From NCBI GenBank assembly GCA_964624235.1, contig CAZUXY010000001.1, positions 62,001 through 126,000 of the forward strand: a DNA stretch of 64,000 nt, written 5' to 3'. Source of the stretch: CAZUXY01 sp964624235. GTDB taxonomy: Bacteria > Spirochaetota > UBA4802 > UBA5368. Under the pieces are notes generated by a model. The model had not been told where the DNA came from, made no database searches, and was given only the letters and a program-made list of their open reading frames with translations. This document shows, in pieces, positions 8,515-17,958 of the stretch (position 1 is the stretch's first letter; each line of letters starts with the position of its first letter). The position numbers and the translations under genes were made by a program.

Positions 8515-8699
8515 TAATTCTGGATCAGGTTACATGTATAACAACCAGAGATATGACATTTTTCCGGTACATTTTTTATTTCTACGCAAAAAAAATTATT
8601 TTTGCACTCTAAGGCATCCCAATTGTAATTATTAATGCCTGTGAATGTACTAATTGACCATAAATCCAGCATCAACGGCAGTATATTGAGACGGGCCAG

Positions 8700-8730
8700 A
8701 CGGTTTCATTACGCAATGGACCGTTTTTTT
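8700..8730 (+). terminator. intrinsic terminator between pgeF and the HD gene
   Basis: Stem ACGGT-(bulged T)-TCATT with AATGG-ACCGT, loop ACGC, then seven T (8724-8730). It isolates the HD-domain gene from the pgeF transcript. Confidence 0.75.
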
Positions 8731-8797
8731 AATAAAAAAATATACACTAAATATATACTAATGGAAAGGAAATTAACCCACGAAAGGTGTGCTGAAA

Positions 8798-9733
8798 ATG
8801 AAAAAAAACAACAACATACAGCTTTCTAGTCTGGTGGATACTGCATCTCCACAGAATATTTATAAAGAAATTAAAAAGATATTCTATTACCATTATCCTC
8901 ACAAACATTTCAACACGATACGTTATGCCTGTACCATCGTCAGTGACCTGTTTAACGGACGGTTCCCCGGCTACCGGGCGTGTAATACCGAATATCATAA
9001 TTTTTCCCATACTCTGGATGCTATTCTCGCGGCCACACGGCTGCTGGACGGCTATAACCTTTCGAATCAGCCGTTCCCGGTACGCATAGCCCGTAACCTC
9101 CTTATCGCCACGCTGCTTCATGACGCCGGTTATATCCAGGAATCAGACGACACCGAAGGGACCGGCGCTAAATACACCAAGGTGCATGTGGAGAGGAGCA
9201 TTGCTTTTTTAATAAAGCATCACGGCATGTTCGATCTGGACAAAGATGATATCACATCAATACAGAAAATGATCCTCTGCACCGGGATCACGGTAAAAAC
9301 CGATACTATCGACTTCAATTCAGAAGAAGAACGGTTTGCTGGTCTCATACTTGGATCTTCAGATCTCCTGGGGCAAATGTCCGACCGAACGTATCTGGAA
9401 AAGCTCCTTTTTCTGTATTACGAGTTCAAGGAAGCCGGCATTGAAGGGTTTAATACCGAATACGACATGATCTACAAGACCGTCGATTTCTACGAACTGA
9501 CCAAGAAGCGCCTTTCAGAGGAAAACCGCGGTGTTTCCCGTTATGCCAGGGTTCATTTTCGTTCACGATACGGTATAGACCGTGACCTGTACATGGAAGC
9601 CATCAATCGCCATATTAAATATCTGCATAAAATCATTGAAGATGATACGACCAATTTCCGCCGCAAACTGAAGCGGGCGCCATGGATTGAAACATACAGG
9701 GGCACACAGGGGGGGCCTTCTGTTTCACATTGA
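8798..9733 (+). CDS. HD-domain phosphohydrolase-like protein
   Basis: 311 residues from the ATG at 8798, preferred over a GTG nine bases earlier because an AAAGG ribosome site is well placed. It has the HD-superfamily pattern: H71 (in EYHNFSHT), H108-D109 (LLHDAGY) and a further His in KVHVER, all expected metal ligands. HD proteins hydrolyse phosphoesters such as nucleotides or cyclic dinucleotides; no GYP motif of c-di-GMP phosphodiesterases is seen, so the substrate is unknown. It stands alone between a terminator and the sigma-54-controlled OMP gene. Confidence 0.75.
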   Translation: MKKNNNIQLSSLVDTASPQNIYKEIKKIFYYHYPHKHFNTIRYACTIVSDLFNGRFPGYRACNTEYHNFSHTLDAILAATRLLDGYNLSNQPFPVRIARNLLIATLLHDAGYIQESDDTEGTGAKYTKVHVERSIAFLIKHHGMFDLDKDDITSIQKMILCTGITVKTDTIDFNSEEERFAGLILGSSDLLGQMSDRTYLEKLLFLYYEFKEAGIEGFNTEYDMIYKTVDFYELTKKRLSEENRGVSRYARVHFRSRYGIDRDLYMEAINRHIKYLHKIIEDDTTNFRRKLKRAPWIETYRGTQGGPSVSH

Positions 9734-10044
9734 AACGTCAATTGATACTGGTCCGGTACATAACTGTATCTAAGTCGGGTCTGGTGTAGCATTTTTGTAC
9801 CGGTAATTCCCGAAGCCGTGGTGGTGAAAAACACCGGATCCTCAACCAGATCACTTGGAAGCTGAAATTCCCGTTGTATATGGCCTGGAAACAGTATACC
9901 GGGGATAAAATATCGCTGAATGTGGCACTATTACAGTTACTAATCATGTACAGATCTTTGGCACGCTTTTTGCTAATTTAACTGATACACATAGTTGTTA
10001 TATATGTGAATCAATCGCTGATGAAGCGCGCTAAGGAGAAGTAC
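9734..10044. other. 311-base intergenic region with sigma-54 promoter
   Basis: Holds the sigma-54 promoter at 9959-9974. An inverted pair CCGGTAC (9753-9759) and GTACCGG (9797-9803), plus another TACCGG near 9899, lie about 85-230 bases upstream of the expected start, where enhancer-binding activators usually bind. No gene is apparent. Confidence 0.5.
9959..9974 (+). promoter_or_regulatory. sigma-54 (RpoN) promoter
   Basis: TGGCACG, four bases, TTGCT: a complete match to the TGGCACG-N4-TTGCW consensus with correct GG/GC spacing. It sits 71 bases before the ATG of the OMP gene at 10045 on the same strand. Expected start near 9985. Confidence 0.8.
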
Positions 10045-10878
10045 ATGTTGAACGCAAGATTATTATTAATCAGACTCGGCCTGATTTTTATCGCAGGTAC
10101 GGCGATTTTTCAAAACTCTCCGGCGGCCGCAGAAGGTTCTTTCCTCTCGGTTCCGGTTTCCCTGACGTATACCAGTACCTACTGGTGGAGAGGGGTTGAA
10201 CTCAATGGAAAAGGATCGGGGGTGATCTGGCCGACTGTCGGTTTGGGCCTTGGACAGACCGGTCTGTCAGTGAGCCTGGCGGCGGGTATAAACACCGATT
10301 ATTTTGCGGCGGAGAAAGAAGCGGACAGGGACTCGGCACAAAAATATCATGAGATCGATTACGGTATCAGTTACGCCAGGGATATCGGTAACATACTCAG
10401 TTTCGGTTTGGGTGCCATGTTTGTCCATTATCCCTGGTATGACGCGGACAACACTATTACCAACAACAACTCGTTCATTGAGGGATCCATTTCTTTGACA
10501 TTGAAGACGGTGCTGTCGCCGAAGATTGATTTTTATTATGATTATTACATAGAGGAAAACGTCGATCTTGGAAAAGACGTGCCGCAGAGCGAGGACTTTT
10601 ACATAAAGCTCTCGTTGTCGCAGGATCTCCTCAAGGCAGGCGATATCACGCTGCTCTTGTCACCATGGCTGGGATATTACAATAACGCCTATCTCGACGC
10701 CAAGGGATTCAGCGACGCAGGTTTGAAAATCGGCTTATCTTCCACCGCCAAGGGTATAACCTTTGCGGGAGGGTTTTATTACGCGAGATCGCTCAAAAGT
10801 GATTTCCAGGTGTCCTATGGAACCGGAAGGCTGAAGAACCACTTCTGGGCGGATTTCGGGGCATCATATACTTTTTAA
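10045..10878 (+). CDS. outer-membrane beta-barrel protein (putative porin), sigma-54 dependent
   Basis: 277 residues from the ATG at 10045, chosen because TAAGGAGAAGTAC gives a near-perfect ribosome site; a GTG 13 codons earlier is not needed. A signal peptide (hydrophobic core about 5-22, ending SPAAAEG) is followed by alternating amphipathic strands rich in Tyr, Gly and Trp, and the chain ends ASYTF with the terminal Phe expected of a BamA substrate. It resembles TorF-type putative porins. No neighbour indicates the transported solute. Control by RpoN suggests response to nitrogen, carbon or envelope cues through an enhancer-binding protein not in this window. Confidence 0.75.
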   Translation: MLNARLLLIRLGLIFIAGTAIFQNSPAAAEGSFLSVPVSLTYTSTYWWRGVELNGKGSGVIWPTVGLGLGQTGLSVSLAAGINTDYFAAEKEADRDSAQKYHEIDYGISYARDIGNILSFGLGAMFVHYPWYDADNTITNNNSFIEGSISLTLKTVLSPKIDFYYDYYIEENVDLGKDVPQSEDFYIKLSLSQDLLKAGDITLLLSPWLGYYNNAYLDAKGFSDAGLKIGLSSTAKGITFAGGFYYARSLKSDFQVSYGTGRLKNHFWADFGASYTF

Positions 10879-10915
10879 ACACCCCTTCACCCATACGATC
10901 CTCCTTCCCTCACCG

Positions 10916-10949
10916 GGAGGCATTCACTGTGGTTGGATGCCTCCTTTTT
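10916..10949 (+). terminator. terminator after the OMP gene
   Basis: Eight-base-pair stem GGAGGCAT / ATGCCTCC, 13-base loop, then five T. It ends the plus-strand OMP transcript just before the convergent nrdJ. Confidence 0.75.
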
Positions 10950-10964
10950 ATATTCACGAGGCAC

Positions 10965-13289
10965 TCATCCGCATCTGGAAAAACCGCAGACCCTGCACAC
11001 CGAACAGCCTGATTCGAATTCCAGCGGACCATAACAGTCCGGACAAACCCCCACGATAACGTGATCGCTGCCTTTGCCGTCGGTTTCCGCGGCATTCTTT
11101 TCTTCTTCTTTCCCATTCACTATCTTCCGGGAATCGATATCAAAATGACGCTCAAGTGCTTTGGCGATCGCGTCAGCGCAGGAATAAATCCTTCCGCCCT
11201 TTTCCCATGCCTGATTGGGGCACCGCACCCCTTTCAGCTGTTTGACAATCTGCTCGTGTTCAATACCGCAACGCAGAGCGAGCGATATCAGCCGGCTCAC
11301 CGCTTCCGTCTGGCTTGCCGCACAACCACCGCTTTTGCCCATGGTGGCGAAAACCTCGAATAGTCCTTCCTCGTCTTCGTTGATAGTCACATACAGAGAA
11401 CCGCACCCGGTGGCCATTTTTCGCGTTGAACCCCAGGTTACTTCTTTGCGTGCTCTCGGCTTCATGTGTTCGGACCGCGGGGATATTTCATTCCGCTGAG
11501 TATCTGTTTTCCGTTTCACCTCAAGCACCTGGTTCTCCCTTGAACCGTCGCGATATACCGTTACCCCCTTGCAGTTTAGGCGATACGCCAGTGTATAGGC
11601 CTGTTCGATTTCAGCTTCACGGGCGGTGTTCGGGAAATTCACGGTTTTTGAAACCGCGTTATCCACATATTTCTGGAACGCCGCCTGCATGCGTATATGG
11701 CTTTCGGGAGATATATCATGGGCAGTGACGAATATCTTTTTTACATCTTCCGGTACACTCTCGATATGCGCTACCGAACCGTTTTCGGCGATCTGCTGCA
11801 TCAGTTCGTTCGAATAAAACCCCCGTTTGCGTGCGACCTCCTCGAAGAGCGGATATACTTCCACCAGCGAATTATTATCCAGTACATTCCGCTGGTAGGC
11901 GAGGGCGTAGATGGGTTCAATGCCGCTGGTGGTGTTGGAGATTATGCTTATGGTTCCGGTGGGTGCGATGGTGGTCAGGGTCGCGTTTCGCTGCGGTTCC
12001 TGGTCTCTGCGGGCATAAATCGAACGCTCGAAATTAGGAAAAGCTCCTCGTTCTTTTGCCAGTTCCCGCGACGCGGCGGATGCCGCCTCCTGAATGACGG
12101 CCATTACCTCCTCCGCCAGTTCCAGGGCCTCTTCAGAGTCATAGGGTATCCCCAGCCGTATGAGCATATCGGCGAAGCCCATTACCCCCAGGCCGATTTT
12201 CCGGTTCGCCAGTGTATTTTCCTCTATCTGCGGGAGGGGGTATCGGTTTATGTCGATTATATTATCAAGAAAACGCACCGCCAGTCGTGTGAGTTCCTTC
12301 AACCCGCCGAAATCGACCGAAAGACAACCGTCATCATCTACCAGCAGGGTGCTCAGGTTGATGGAACCGAGGTTGCACGATTCATAGGGCAGCAGCGGCT
12401 GTTCACCGCATGGGTTAGTGCTTTCGATGGGACCGATTTCAATAAGGGGATTGTATTCGTTTATCCTGTCTAGAAACACTACTCCCGGTTCTCCGGTCTC
12501 CCATGCTTTTTTTATTATCAGCGAAAAAACCTCTCTAGCCCGCAGGCGCTGTACCACCTTCCCGTCACGCGGATTAATGAGATCATATTCCTCGTCATTC
12601 TGCACCGCGGCCATGAAATCATCCGAGAGCGCCACAGAACAATTGAAGTTGGTCAATACGGAGGTGTCCTCTTTCGCGGTAATGAACTCCAGTATATCCG
12701 GATGGTTTACGTTAAGGATCGCCATGTTGGCGCCGCGCCTGGTTCCCCCCTGTTTTACCGTTTCGGTGGCGGTATTGAATATCTTCATGAACGAAACAGG
12801 ACCACTGGAAACGCCGGTGGTGGATTTCACCATGTCGTTTTTGGGGCGCAGGCGGGAAAAGGAGAACCCGGTGCCTCCCCCGCTTTTATGAATCAGCGCC
12901 ATGTTTTTGATGGCGTCAAATATACCTTCCATGGAATCATCCACCGGCAGCACAAAGCACGCCGAAAGCTGCCCCAGGGGGCGCCCTGCATTCATTAATG
13001 TCGGGCTGTTGGGGATGAATTTAAGGTCAGCCATTATATCATAAAAGCTGCCGGCTATTTCCGCGACATCCGTTATGGTTTTCCCATACCTGAATTCGGC
13101 TGAAGCGACATACCGCGCAATCCTCTTGAACATCCCCTCGGGTGTTTCCGTGACGACTCCCTGGTTGTCCCTGGCCAGATACCGCTTTTCCAGCACCACC
13201 GCCGCATTGGGCGACAAGTCCGGTTTATGATTGGATGATATATTGATGGTTTCCCAGTCTGCTTCTTTTCCGTTTTTTACGACCGTCAC
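10965..13289 (-). CDS. nrdJ: adenosylcobalamin-dependent (class II) ribonucleotide reductase
   Basis: 774 residues. Class II enzymes use coenzyme B12 to make the thiyl radical that reduces ribonucleotides, with or without oxygen. Visible are the ten-stranded barrel cysteines (C111 in LSACFVLP; NPCGEQ with C294 and E296), the RGANMA block, PTGTISIISNTTSGIEP, and a C-terminal cysteine-rich tail with two CxxC pairs near residues 749-774 that should pass electrons or bind zinc. It starts with GTG behind a strong GGAGGAAAGA ribosome site. It lies 126 bases after carA; I looked for a cobalamin riboswitch there and saw none. Corrinoid need fits the precorrin-2 gene at the window start. Confidence 0.95.
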   Translation of the reverse strand: MTVVKNGKEADWETINISSNHKPDLSPNAAVVLEKRYLARDNQGVVTETPEGMFKRIARYVASAEFRYGKTITDVAEIAGSFYDIMADLKFIPNSPTLMNAGRPLGQLSACFVLPVDDSMEGIFDAIKNMALIHKSGGGTGFSFSRLRPKNDMVKSTTGVSSGPVSFMKIFNTATETVKQGGTRRGANMAILNVNHPDILEFITAKEDTSVLTNFNCSVALSDDFMAAVQNDEEYDLINPRDGKVVQRLRAREVFSLIIKKAWETGEPGVVFLDRINEYNPLIEIGPIESTNPCGEQPLLPYESCNLGSINLSTLLVDDDGCLSVDFGGLKELTRLAVRFLDNIIDINRYPLPQIEENTLANRKIGLGVMGFADMLIRLGIPYDSEEALELAEEVMAVIQEAASAASRELAKERGAFPNFERSIYARRDQEPQRNATLTTIAPTGTISIISNTTSGIEPIYALAYQRNVLDNNSLVEVYPLFEEVARKRGFYSNELMQQIAENGSVAHIESVPEDVKKIFVTAHDISPESHIRMQAAFQKYVDNAVSKTVNFPNTAREAEIEQAYTLAYRLNCKGVTVYRDGSRENQVLEVKRKTDTQRNEISPRSEHMKPRARKEVTWGSTRKMATGCGSLYVTINEDEEGLFEVFATMGKSGGCAASQTEAVSRLISLALRCGIEHEQIVKQLKGVRCPNQAWEKGGRIYSCADAIAKALERHFDIDSRKIVNGKEEEKNAAETDGKGSDHVIVGVCPDCYGPLEFESGCSVCRVCGFSRCG

Positions 13290-13415
13290 CTCTTTCCTCC
13301 ATATTAAATATAAATACCGATTCCGATATTATCCAAGCACTACTCAAATTCACAGGTGAAAGTATTACCGGTCCTCGTTCGACAGGGAAGCAGGAACATG
13401 CGGGCCGGGATTTTA

Positions 13416-14513
13416 TTACAACGTTCGCTCCCTCCCGGTAACCATTTCATGAAATCTTTCGAACAGGTAACGCGAATCATGGGGACCCGGACTTGCCTCG
13501 GGATGGTACTGGACGCAGAAGAGCGGCAGTTTTTTATGCCTCAGACCCTCGACGGTGTTGTCATTGAGATTCATATGGGTGATTTCCACGTCCTTGATAC
13601 TCTTCATAGAATCGTAATCGACGGCAAAACCATGGTTCTGGGACGTTATCTCCACCCTGCCCGTCAGCATATTCTTCACGGGCTGATTGGCCCCCCGGTG
13701 ACCGAATTTCAGCTTGTACGTTTTGCCGCCCAGTCCGAGGCCTATAAGCTGATGACCCAGGCAGATGCCGAAACAGGGTATTTCACTTTTAACGATGTCT
13801 CTTACCAACTGCTTGGCGTAATCCACGGCGTCTGGATCGCCGGGACCGTTTGAAAGAAAAATCCCCTTTGCACCATCGGCGATCACCCTTTTAAGCGGGG
13901 TATTCCCCGGGTATACCGTGACCGCAAAGCCACAACCGTCGAGCAGTCTCAGTATATTGGTTTTCACCCCGAAATCGAAGACTGCGACCGCCGGCCGTCC
14001 CTCTGTGGTCGTCCCGTAATGGTACGGCTTGCCGCACATGACCCGTGTCGCTAGGTCCAGGCCCTCCATTTTGGGATGCGCACGCAGTTTTTCTACAGCA
14101 CCTTCCCTCTGGAAAAAAATTCCTCCACGCAGGGCGCCCTTGTCCCTGATGTACCGCGTAAGTCGCCGCGTGTCGATCCCTTCAATGGCAGTGATACCGC
14201 CCGCATTGAGATATTCCGCCAGGGACATGGTGGCCCGGTGGCTGGAATAGCGCTTGCAGTACTCCTTGACTACGAATCCGGCCGCCTGGATACGGTCTGA
14301 CTCTACGTCCTCGTTGTTGACACCGTAGTTACCGATCATGGAATAGGTCATCGCCACGATCTGCCCGTTGTAGGAAGGATCGGTGAGCACTTCCTGGTAA
14401 CCGCTCATTGAGGTGTTGAATACCACCTCGCCCGCCGTTTCTCCTTCATATCCGAAACTCATCCCTTTGAACTCTGTTCCGTCCTCGAGAATGAGTAATG
14501 CTTCTCTGGCCAT
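13416..14513 (-). CDS. carA: carbamoyl-phosphate synthase small (glutamine amidotransferase) subunit
   Basis: 365 residues. The N-terminal CPSase domain (LILEDGTEFKG...NTSMSGYQEVLTDPSY) is followed by a class I amidotransferase with the nucleophile Cys in CFGICLGHQL and the partner His-Glu in YHPEASPGPHD. It hydrolyses glutamine and passes ammonia to CarB for pyrimidine and arginine synthesis. carB is not in this window. A perfect -35-like TTGACA is seen on the minus strand about 50 bases upstream (around 14567), but no good -10 goes with it. Confidence 0.96.
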   Translation of the reverse strand: MAREALLILEDGTEFKGMSFGYEGETAGEVVFNTSMSGYQEVLTDPSYNGQIVAMTYSMIGNYGVNNEDVESDRIQAAGFVVKEYCKRYSSHRATMSLAEYLNAGGITAIEGIDTRRLTRYIRDKGALRGGIFFQREGAVEKLRAHPKMEGLDLATRVMCGKPYHYGTTTEGRPAVAVFDFGVKTNILRLLDGCGFAVTVYPGNTPLKRVIADGAKGIFLSNGPGDPDAVDYAKQLVRDIVKSEIPCFGICLGHQLIGLGLGGKTYKLKFGHRGANQPVKNMLTGRVEITSQNHGFAVDYDSMKSIKDVEITHMNLNDNTVEGLRHKKLPLFCVQYHPEASPGPHDSRYLFERFHEMVTGRERTL

Positions 14514-14616
14514 CTTTTACCTCAACTTCCGGTTTGGATCATGGGAGTAAAATACACACCCAATGTTGTCAAATAATAAATCTTCATACAATAATATACT
14601 GAAAATCCCGTTACAT

Positions 14617-16170
14617 TCACTCATTTCCATACCGGAAACCGACCCCTATTCTATAGATTGCTTCACCTTCGGCAGTACGCTCACCTCCGGCCAGAAAACG
14701 GACCCCGCTCCAGGCTGATGCCGTTTCCCTTCGGTAGACTTTATAATTAGGCCCGGCAAGGCAGGCATGGCAGATTTCGACCAGTTTAACCAGCCCGGCG
14801 AGTGCAAGGAAGGTAACGCCGCGACTACCGGCGGCACCCAGGCTGTATACGCCGAATCCGGCCAGGCCCATCTCAGCGCTATAGTACCCCCACCCCAGGT
14901 AGCGGTAACCCTTGTAAAAAAGCCCGCCTCCCGGCACAACCACCGACATCACCGCAGCCATGACGTCCCTGTCCTTAAAAAAAGGAGGGAGTGTATCGGT
15001 ATCCTGAAAAAGGTATGCCAGCTGGTCCAGGTATGCCGCAGTTACGGTAAAGGGAACGGTAGCCCACAAATATACCTGTAGTTTCCGCTCGCTTTCGTTT
15101 TTGTCCCCGTCGTTTACCCATGGGAAAAAATGCCCTTTGAATCCGGTCATCACCGGGACCAGGAGAAAATGACCGGCCAGCAGCACCGTTGACCCCACCA
15201 CCCCCGGCAGGTCGGGCGATTTTTCCCGAAAACCGAGGTAATGGGCCGCCAGAAAGGAACCGTATCCGGGAATGCAGATGTTGCTGCCGGGATTTATTAT
15301 ACACATCCCCTCGATATATCTTTTTTCCGGATTTTCCGCTTTCAAAAGGGTGTTGCCTATGCTTCGTTGCAGCAGCGTGTACTCCTCGATGCGCATATTC
15401 ACCTTACCGACCAGTCTGTCGATACGGGGGTAGACAGGCACTACATAGGGATCTTTACCGGCCGGGGCGGCCAGTCTGCACACCGATTCATACCTTCCGG
15501 TACTGACGATATCAATCGTGTTCCCGCCCAGGGAAACGTATTTCCGCTTCTCCACGCCATGCCACTGGCCCGCATCGATGATATACAGTCCAGCACCGGC
15601 ATTTCTGATAACCCTGAACCTGAGTGGAACAGTACGGTGCAGTTCCGCGATACCACGTGCAAGTTTCAGCGGTATGTTCATCATAATCCCGCTCTGCACT
15701 TCAATGTTACGCCGCATGTGCCGGTATTCTTCCACAAGGGGAATAACGTCTGCCTTGCCGGTATATGTATTCCCGCGTTGAGTTATCGAGACTAGTATAT
15801 AGAGATCGGCGTTCAGCATGCGTGCTGTCTCATGGTGAAAGTCCGCGCCCGGAGCCATTCGCTCCATGGTTTTCTGGAAAGCCCACCGCAGACGGTACTC
15901 CTCCACGGGAATGAACCTTCCGCATCGGTCGAACATCCTGGCAACAGAAGCCGCGGCTTCCCTTGATAGGGCCGCCATGGAATCTCCGCCGTGCTGCCGC
16001 GTAAACACCGCCACCCCTCCGCCCTGCAGTTCCACTTGAAGTCTGCCTTCCGCTTTGCAGGCATCCCTGGAAACCGGCAGGAAGACACAGACAGTGAAGG
16101 CAATAAACATAACCGCGGCCCTTAATCGAAACGGGGTACGGCAGTCGCGTACATTCGCTTTTTCCATCAT
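14617..16170 (-). CDS. unknown exported/multi-pass membrane protein, paralogue of the upstream gene
   Basis: About 517 residues from the ATG at 16170 (GGGGAT ribosome site); a GTG at 16188 overlapping the upstream TGA is the alternative. It has an N-terminal signal segment (LRAAVMFIAFTVCVFLPVS), a soluble part of some 300 residues that looks like a periplasmic CsgG/TolB-N type domain, and several C-terminal membrane segments with VVVPGGGLFYKGYRYLGWGY. The order, the PGxGxFYxGxxxxG-type motif, and the late LVKLVEICHA block match the upstream gene product (VSGGAGHFYRGRRLWGYFYF, TVKIAELAHV). I do not recognise a named family. Confidence 0.7.
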   Translation of the reverse strand: MMEKANVRDCRTPFRLRAAVMFIAFTVCVFLPVSRDACKAEGRLQVELQGGGVAVFTRQHGGDSMAALSREAAASVARMFDRCGRFIPVEEYRLRWAFQKTMERMAPGADFHHETARMLNADLYILVSITQRGNTYTGKADVIPLVEEYRHMRRNIEVQSGIMMNIPLKLARGIAELHRTVPLRFRVIRNAGAGLYIIDAGQWHGVEKRKYVSLGGNTIDIVSTGRYESVCRLAAPAGKDPYVVPVYPRIDRLVGKVNMRIEEYTLLQRSIGNTLLKAENPEKRYIEGMCIINPGSNICIPGYGSFLAAHYLGFREKSPDLPGVVGSTVLLAGHFLLVPVMTGFKGHFFPWVNDGDKNESERKLQVYLWATVPFTVTAAYLDQLAYLFQDTDTLPPFFKDRDVMAAVMSVVVPGGGLFYKGYRYLGWGYYSAEMGLAGFGVYSLGAAGSRGVTFLALAGLVKLVEICHACLAGPNYKVYRRETASAWSGVRFLAGGERTAEGEAIYRIGVGFRYGNE

Positions 16171-16184
16171 GACTATCCCCGGTA

Positions 16185-17711
16185 TCACCAGCGGTATACT
16201 CCTGATATTCCCGCCGTCATGCCTGAATCACCGGTGAATAAAACAAAGGGTTCCACCGATACCCCTCCCTTTGACGCAATACCGGACCTGAGCCGGTCCC
16301 GGGAGAATATCACGTGCGCCAGTTCCGCGATCTTCACTGTTCCCAGCAGTCCCAGCATGCACCATGCCCTTTCCTTATCGATTGTACCTTTTTCATGCCT
16401 CCCGGAAACAGGATCATATTTTTCGTTCGGTATAAACTCGCGCATCGTGAGGTACAATAACACATTGTGCAGGTGGAAATAAAAATATCCCCACAGGCGC
16501 CGTCCACGGTAAAAATGTCCCGCGCCCCCCGATACCGCCGAAAGATACACCGCCGTCATAGTGTTCCCCATCAAAGGCTGCACCCCATCATACCGGGATG
16601 CCCGTGAAAGATATTCATGAGAAAACGCGTCGACGAAGAGGGGCAGGCCTCCCGCCAGCAGCATATACATGCCGAAATAATATCGAGTTACTGCGTCCCT
16701 GGAAACATCATGACGCTCTTCACGTAATCTTCCCGGGGAATTGGTCAATCCTCTAGTCTCAAGATACAGGTATGGTGCGGCATTCACCGCCCACAGCAGG
16801 AGTCCCGCGTAATCACCGTAGGTATAGTACCCCAGGGGCGACATGACCGGCATCGAGGCGCTGGCCGGAGCGGTGAAAAGGACCGCGAACAGGGTGTCCT
16901 GTCCTGACGGTGGTGACAGAACCATCTCTTTTTTTCGGCCGTAATAATATGCATCGATAAAATCGGCCTTGTCGACGTATCCGTACAGAATAATGTCGCC
17001 GTCCATAACAGGGTTTCCGCCTTCCTGAACCGCTCTGCCTCCCTTAAAGGTCAGTTTTACTACGGGACTGCAGACGACCACATCCTTCTCCGTTGTTAGA
17101 GAAAGAGGCCTCATCACCGTGAAACCGCCATCAGGAAAAACTTCCGCATCCACCGTAATTTCTCCCTTCGTTGAACGCCGCAGGAGCAGGGGACGCCGGT
17201 ACTGCCTGAGTAGTTTCGCGATAAATAGTCCCGCCGCCTCCTCGCTGAGCAGCTGCATCTCCCTCAGGTCGGTATCACCTCTTCCAAAGGGTATTACCGC
17301 ATGGTAACGGGCAATGATCTTTCCGTTGAAAGGGTATTTAAGCCCGTGCCCGGTCAACTCGATCGAACTGTAACCCGGCCTGTCTTCTATCCTGACCCTG
17401 ATCAACAGATCCAGTGAAACCGACCCGGCAAAGCGAAGCATACAGGGTTCACCGGTACAGCCGTACTTTTCAATCTCCTTTCTAAGGAGTTCAGCATCAA
17501 GAATTCCGAATACTCCCGTCGATGAGAGGATGTTGGCAAGATGGCCTGTCATCATACGGGAGATTACTCTGGTCCTGGGCGATGCGTCATCCGTAATCAA
17601 AACGGCGGCCAGGGGTTTTCCGGGAGCCGCATACACCGTGAGGGCGGTGTGCAGTACCATCGCTGTTACACAGAGCCTGTAAACTAATTTCATCAGAGCT
17701 TGAAGAGACAT
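16185..17711 (-). CDS. unknown exported/multi-pass membrane protein (CsgG/TolB-N-like N-terminus)
   Basis: 508 residues from the ATG at 17711; a GTG at 17735 is possible. A signal segment (LVYRLCVTAMVLHTALTVYAAPG) is followed by a domain that begins like TolB/CsgG-type proteins (SRMMTGHLANILSSTGVFGI...LLIRVRIEDRPGYSSIELTG), then a beta-rich stretch reminiscent of a PEGA-like domain around residues 195-250, and C-terminal membrane segments. It shares layout and motifs with the gene that follows, which it nearly overlaps. The pair is probably an envelope system; no function can be assigned. Confidence 0.7.
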   Translation of the reverse strand: MSLQALMKLVYRLCVTAMVLHTALTVYAAPGKPLAAVLITDDASPRTRVISRMMTGHLANILSSTGVFGILDAELLRKEIEKYGCTGEPCMLRFAGSVSLDLLIRVRIEDRPGYSSIELTGHGLKYPFNGKIIARYHAVIPFGRGDTDLREMQLLSEEAAGLFIAKLLRQYRRPLLLRRSTKGEITVDAEVFPDGGFTVMRPLSLTTEKDVVVCSPVVKLTFKGGRAVQEGGNPVMDGDIILYGYVDKADFIDAYYYGRKKEMVLSPPSGQDTLFAVLFTAPASASMPVMSPLGYYTYGDYAGLLLWAVNAAPYLYLETRGLTNSPGRLREERHDVSRDAVTRYYFGMYMLLAGGLPLFVDAFSHEYLSRASRYDGVQPLMGNTMTAVYLSAVSGGAGHFYRGRRLWGYFYFHLHNVLLYLTMREFIPNEKYDPVSGRHEKGTIDKERAWCMLGLLGTVKIAELAHVIFSRDRLRSGIASKGGVSVEPFVLFTGDSGMTAGISGVYRW

Positions 17712-17877
17712 CACCGGTAAGATCGTCCTTTTCACAGGGGCATAGAGACAGTAAACCTAACCATCATCCGGGGTACCATGCAAGTATTTTACTACGCCAT
17801 TATCATCAAAAAATCTCATCATGTATGACAACTTTCAGTTCGATTCTGCCGTAGTGATTACTTTTTGATTTTTATTC

Positions 17878-17907
17878 TTTACATACAATATCAACTGATT
17901 TTATAGT
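17878..17907 (+). promoter_or_regulatory. promoter of the selenoprotein gene
   Basis: TTTACA (17878-17883), 18-base spacer, TATAGT (17902-17907); each hexamer matches 5 of 6. Expected start near 17914, about 45 bases before the ATG at 17959, which supports that start and shows that the part upstream of the TGA is transcribed. Confidence 0.55.
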
Positions 17908-17958
17908 TCATGATAATTCATAAGCGGTATTTTTTACTTCTTTTTACGGTGTTCAGCC

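Noticed and set aside
13290..13415. Possible cobalamin riboswitch before nrdJ
   Set aside because: I looked for the B12-box pattern on the minus strand and did not see it; the gap is only 126 bases.
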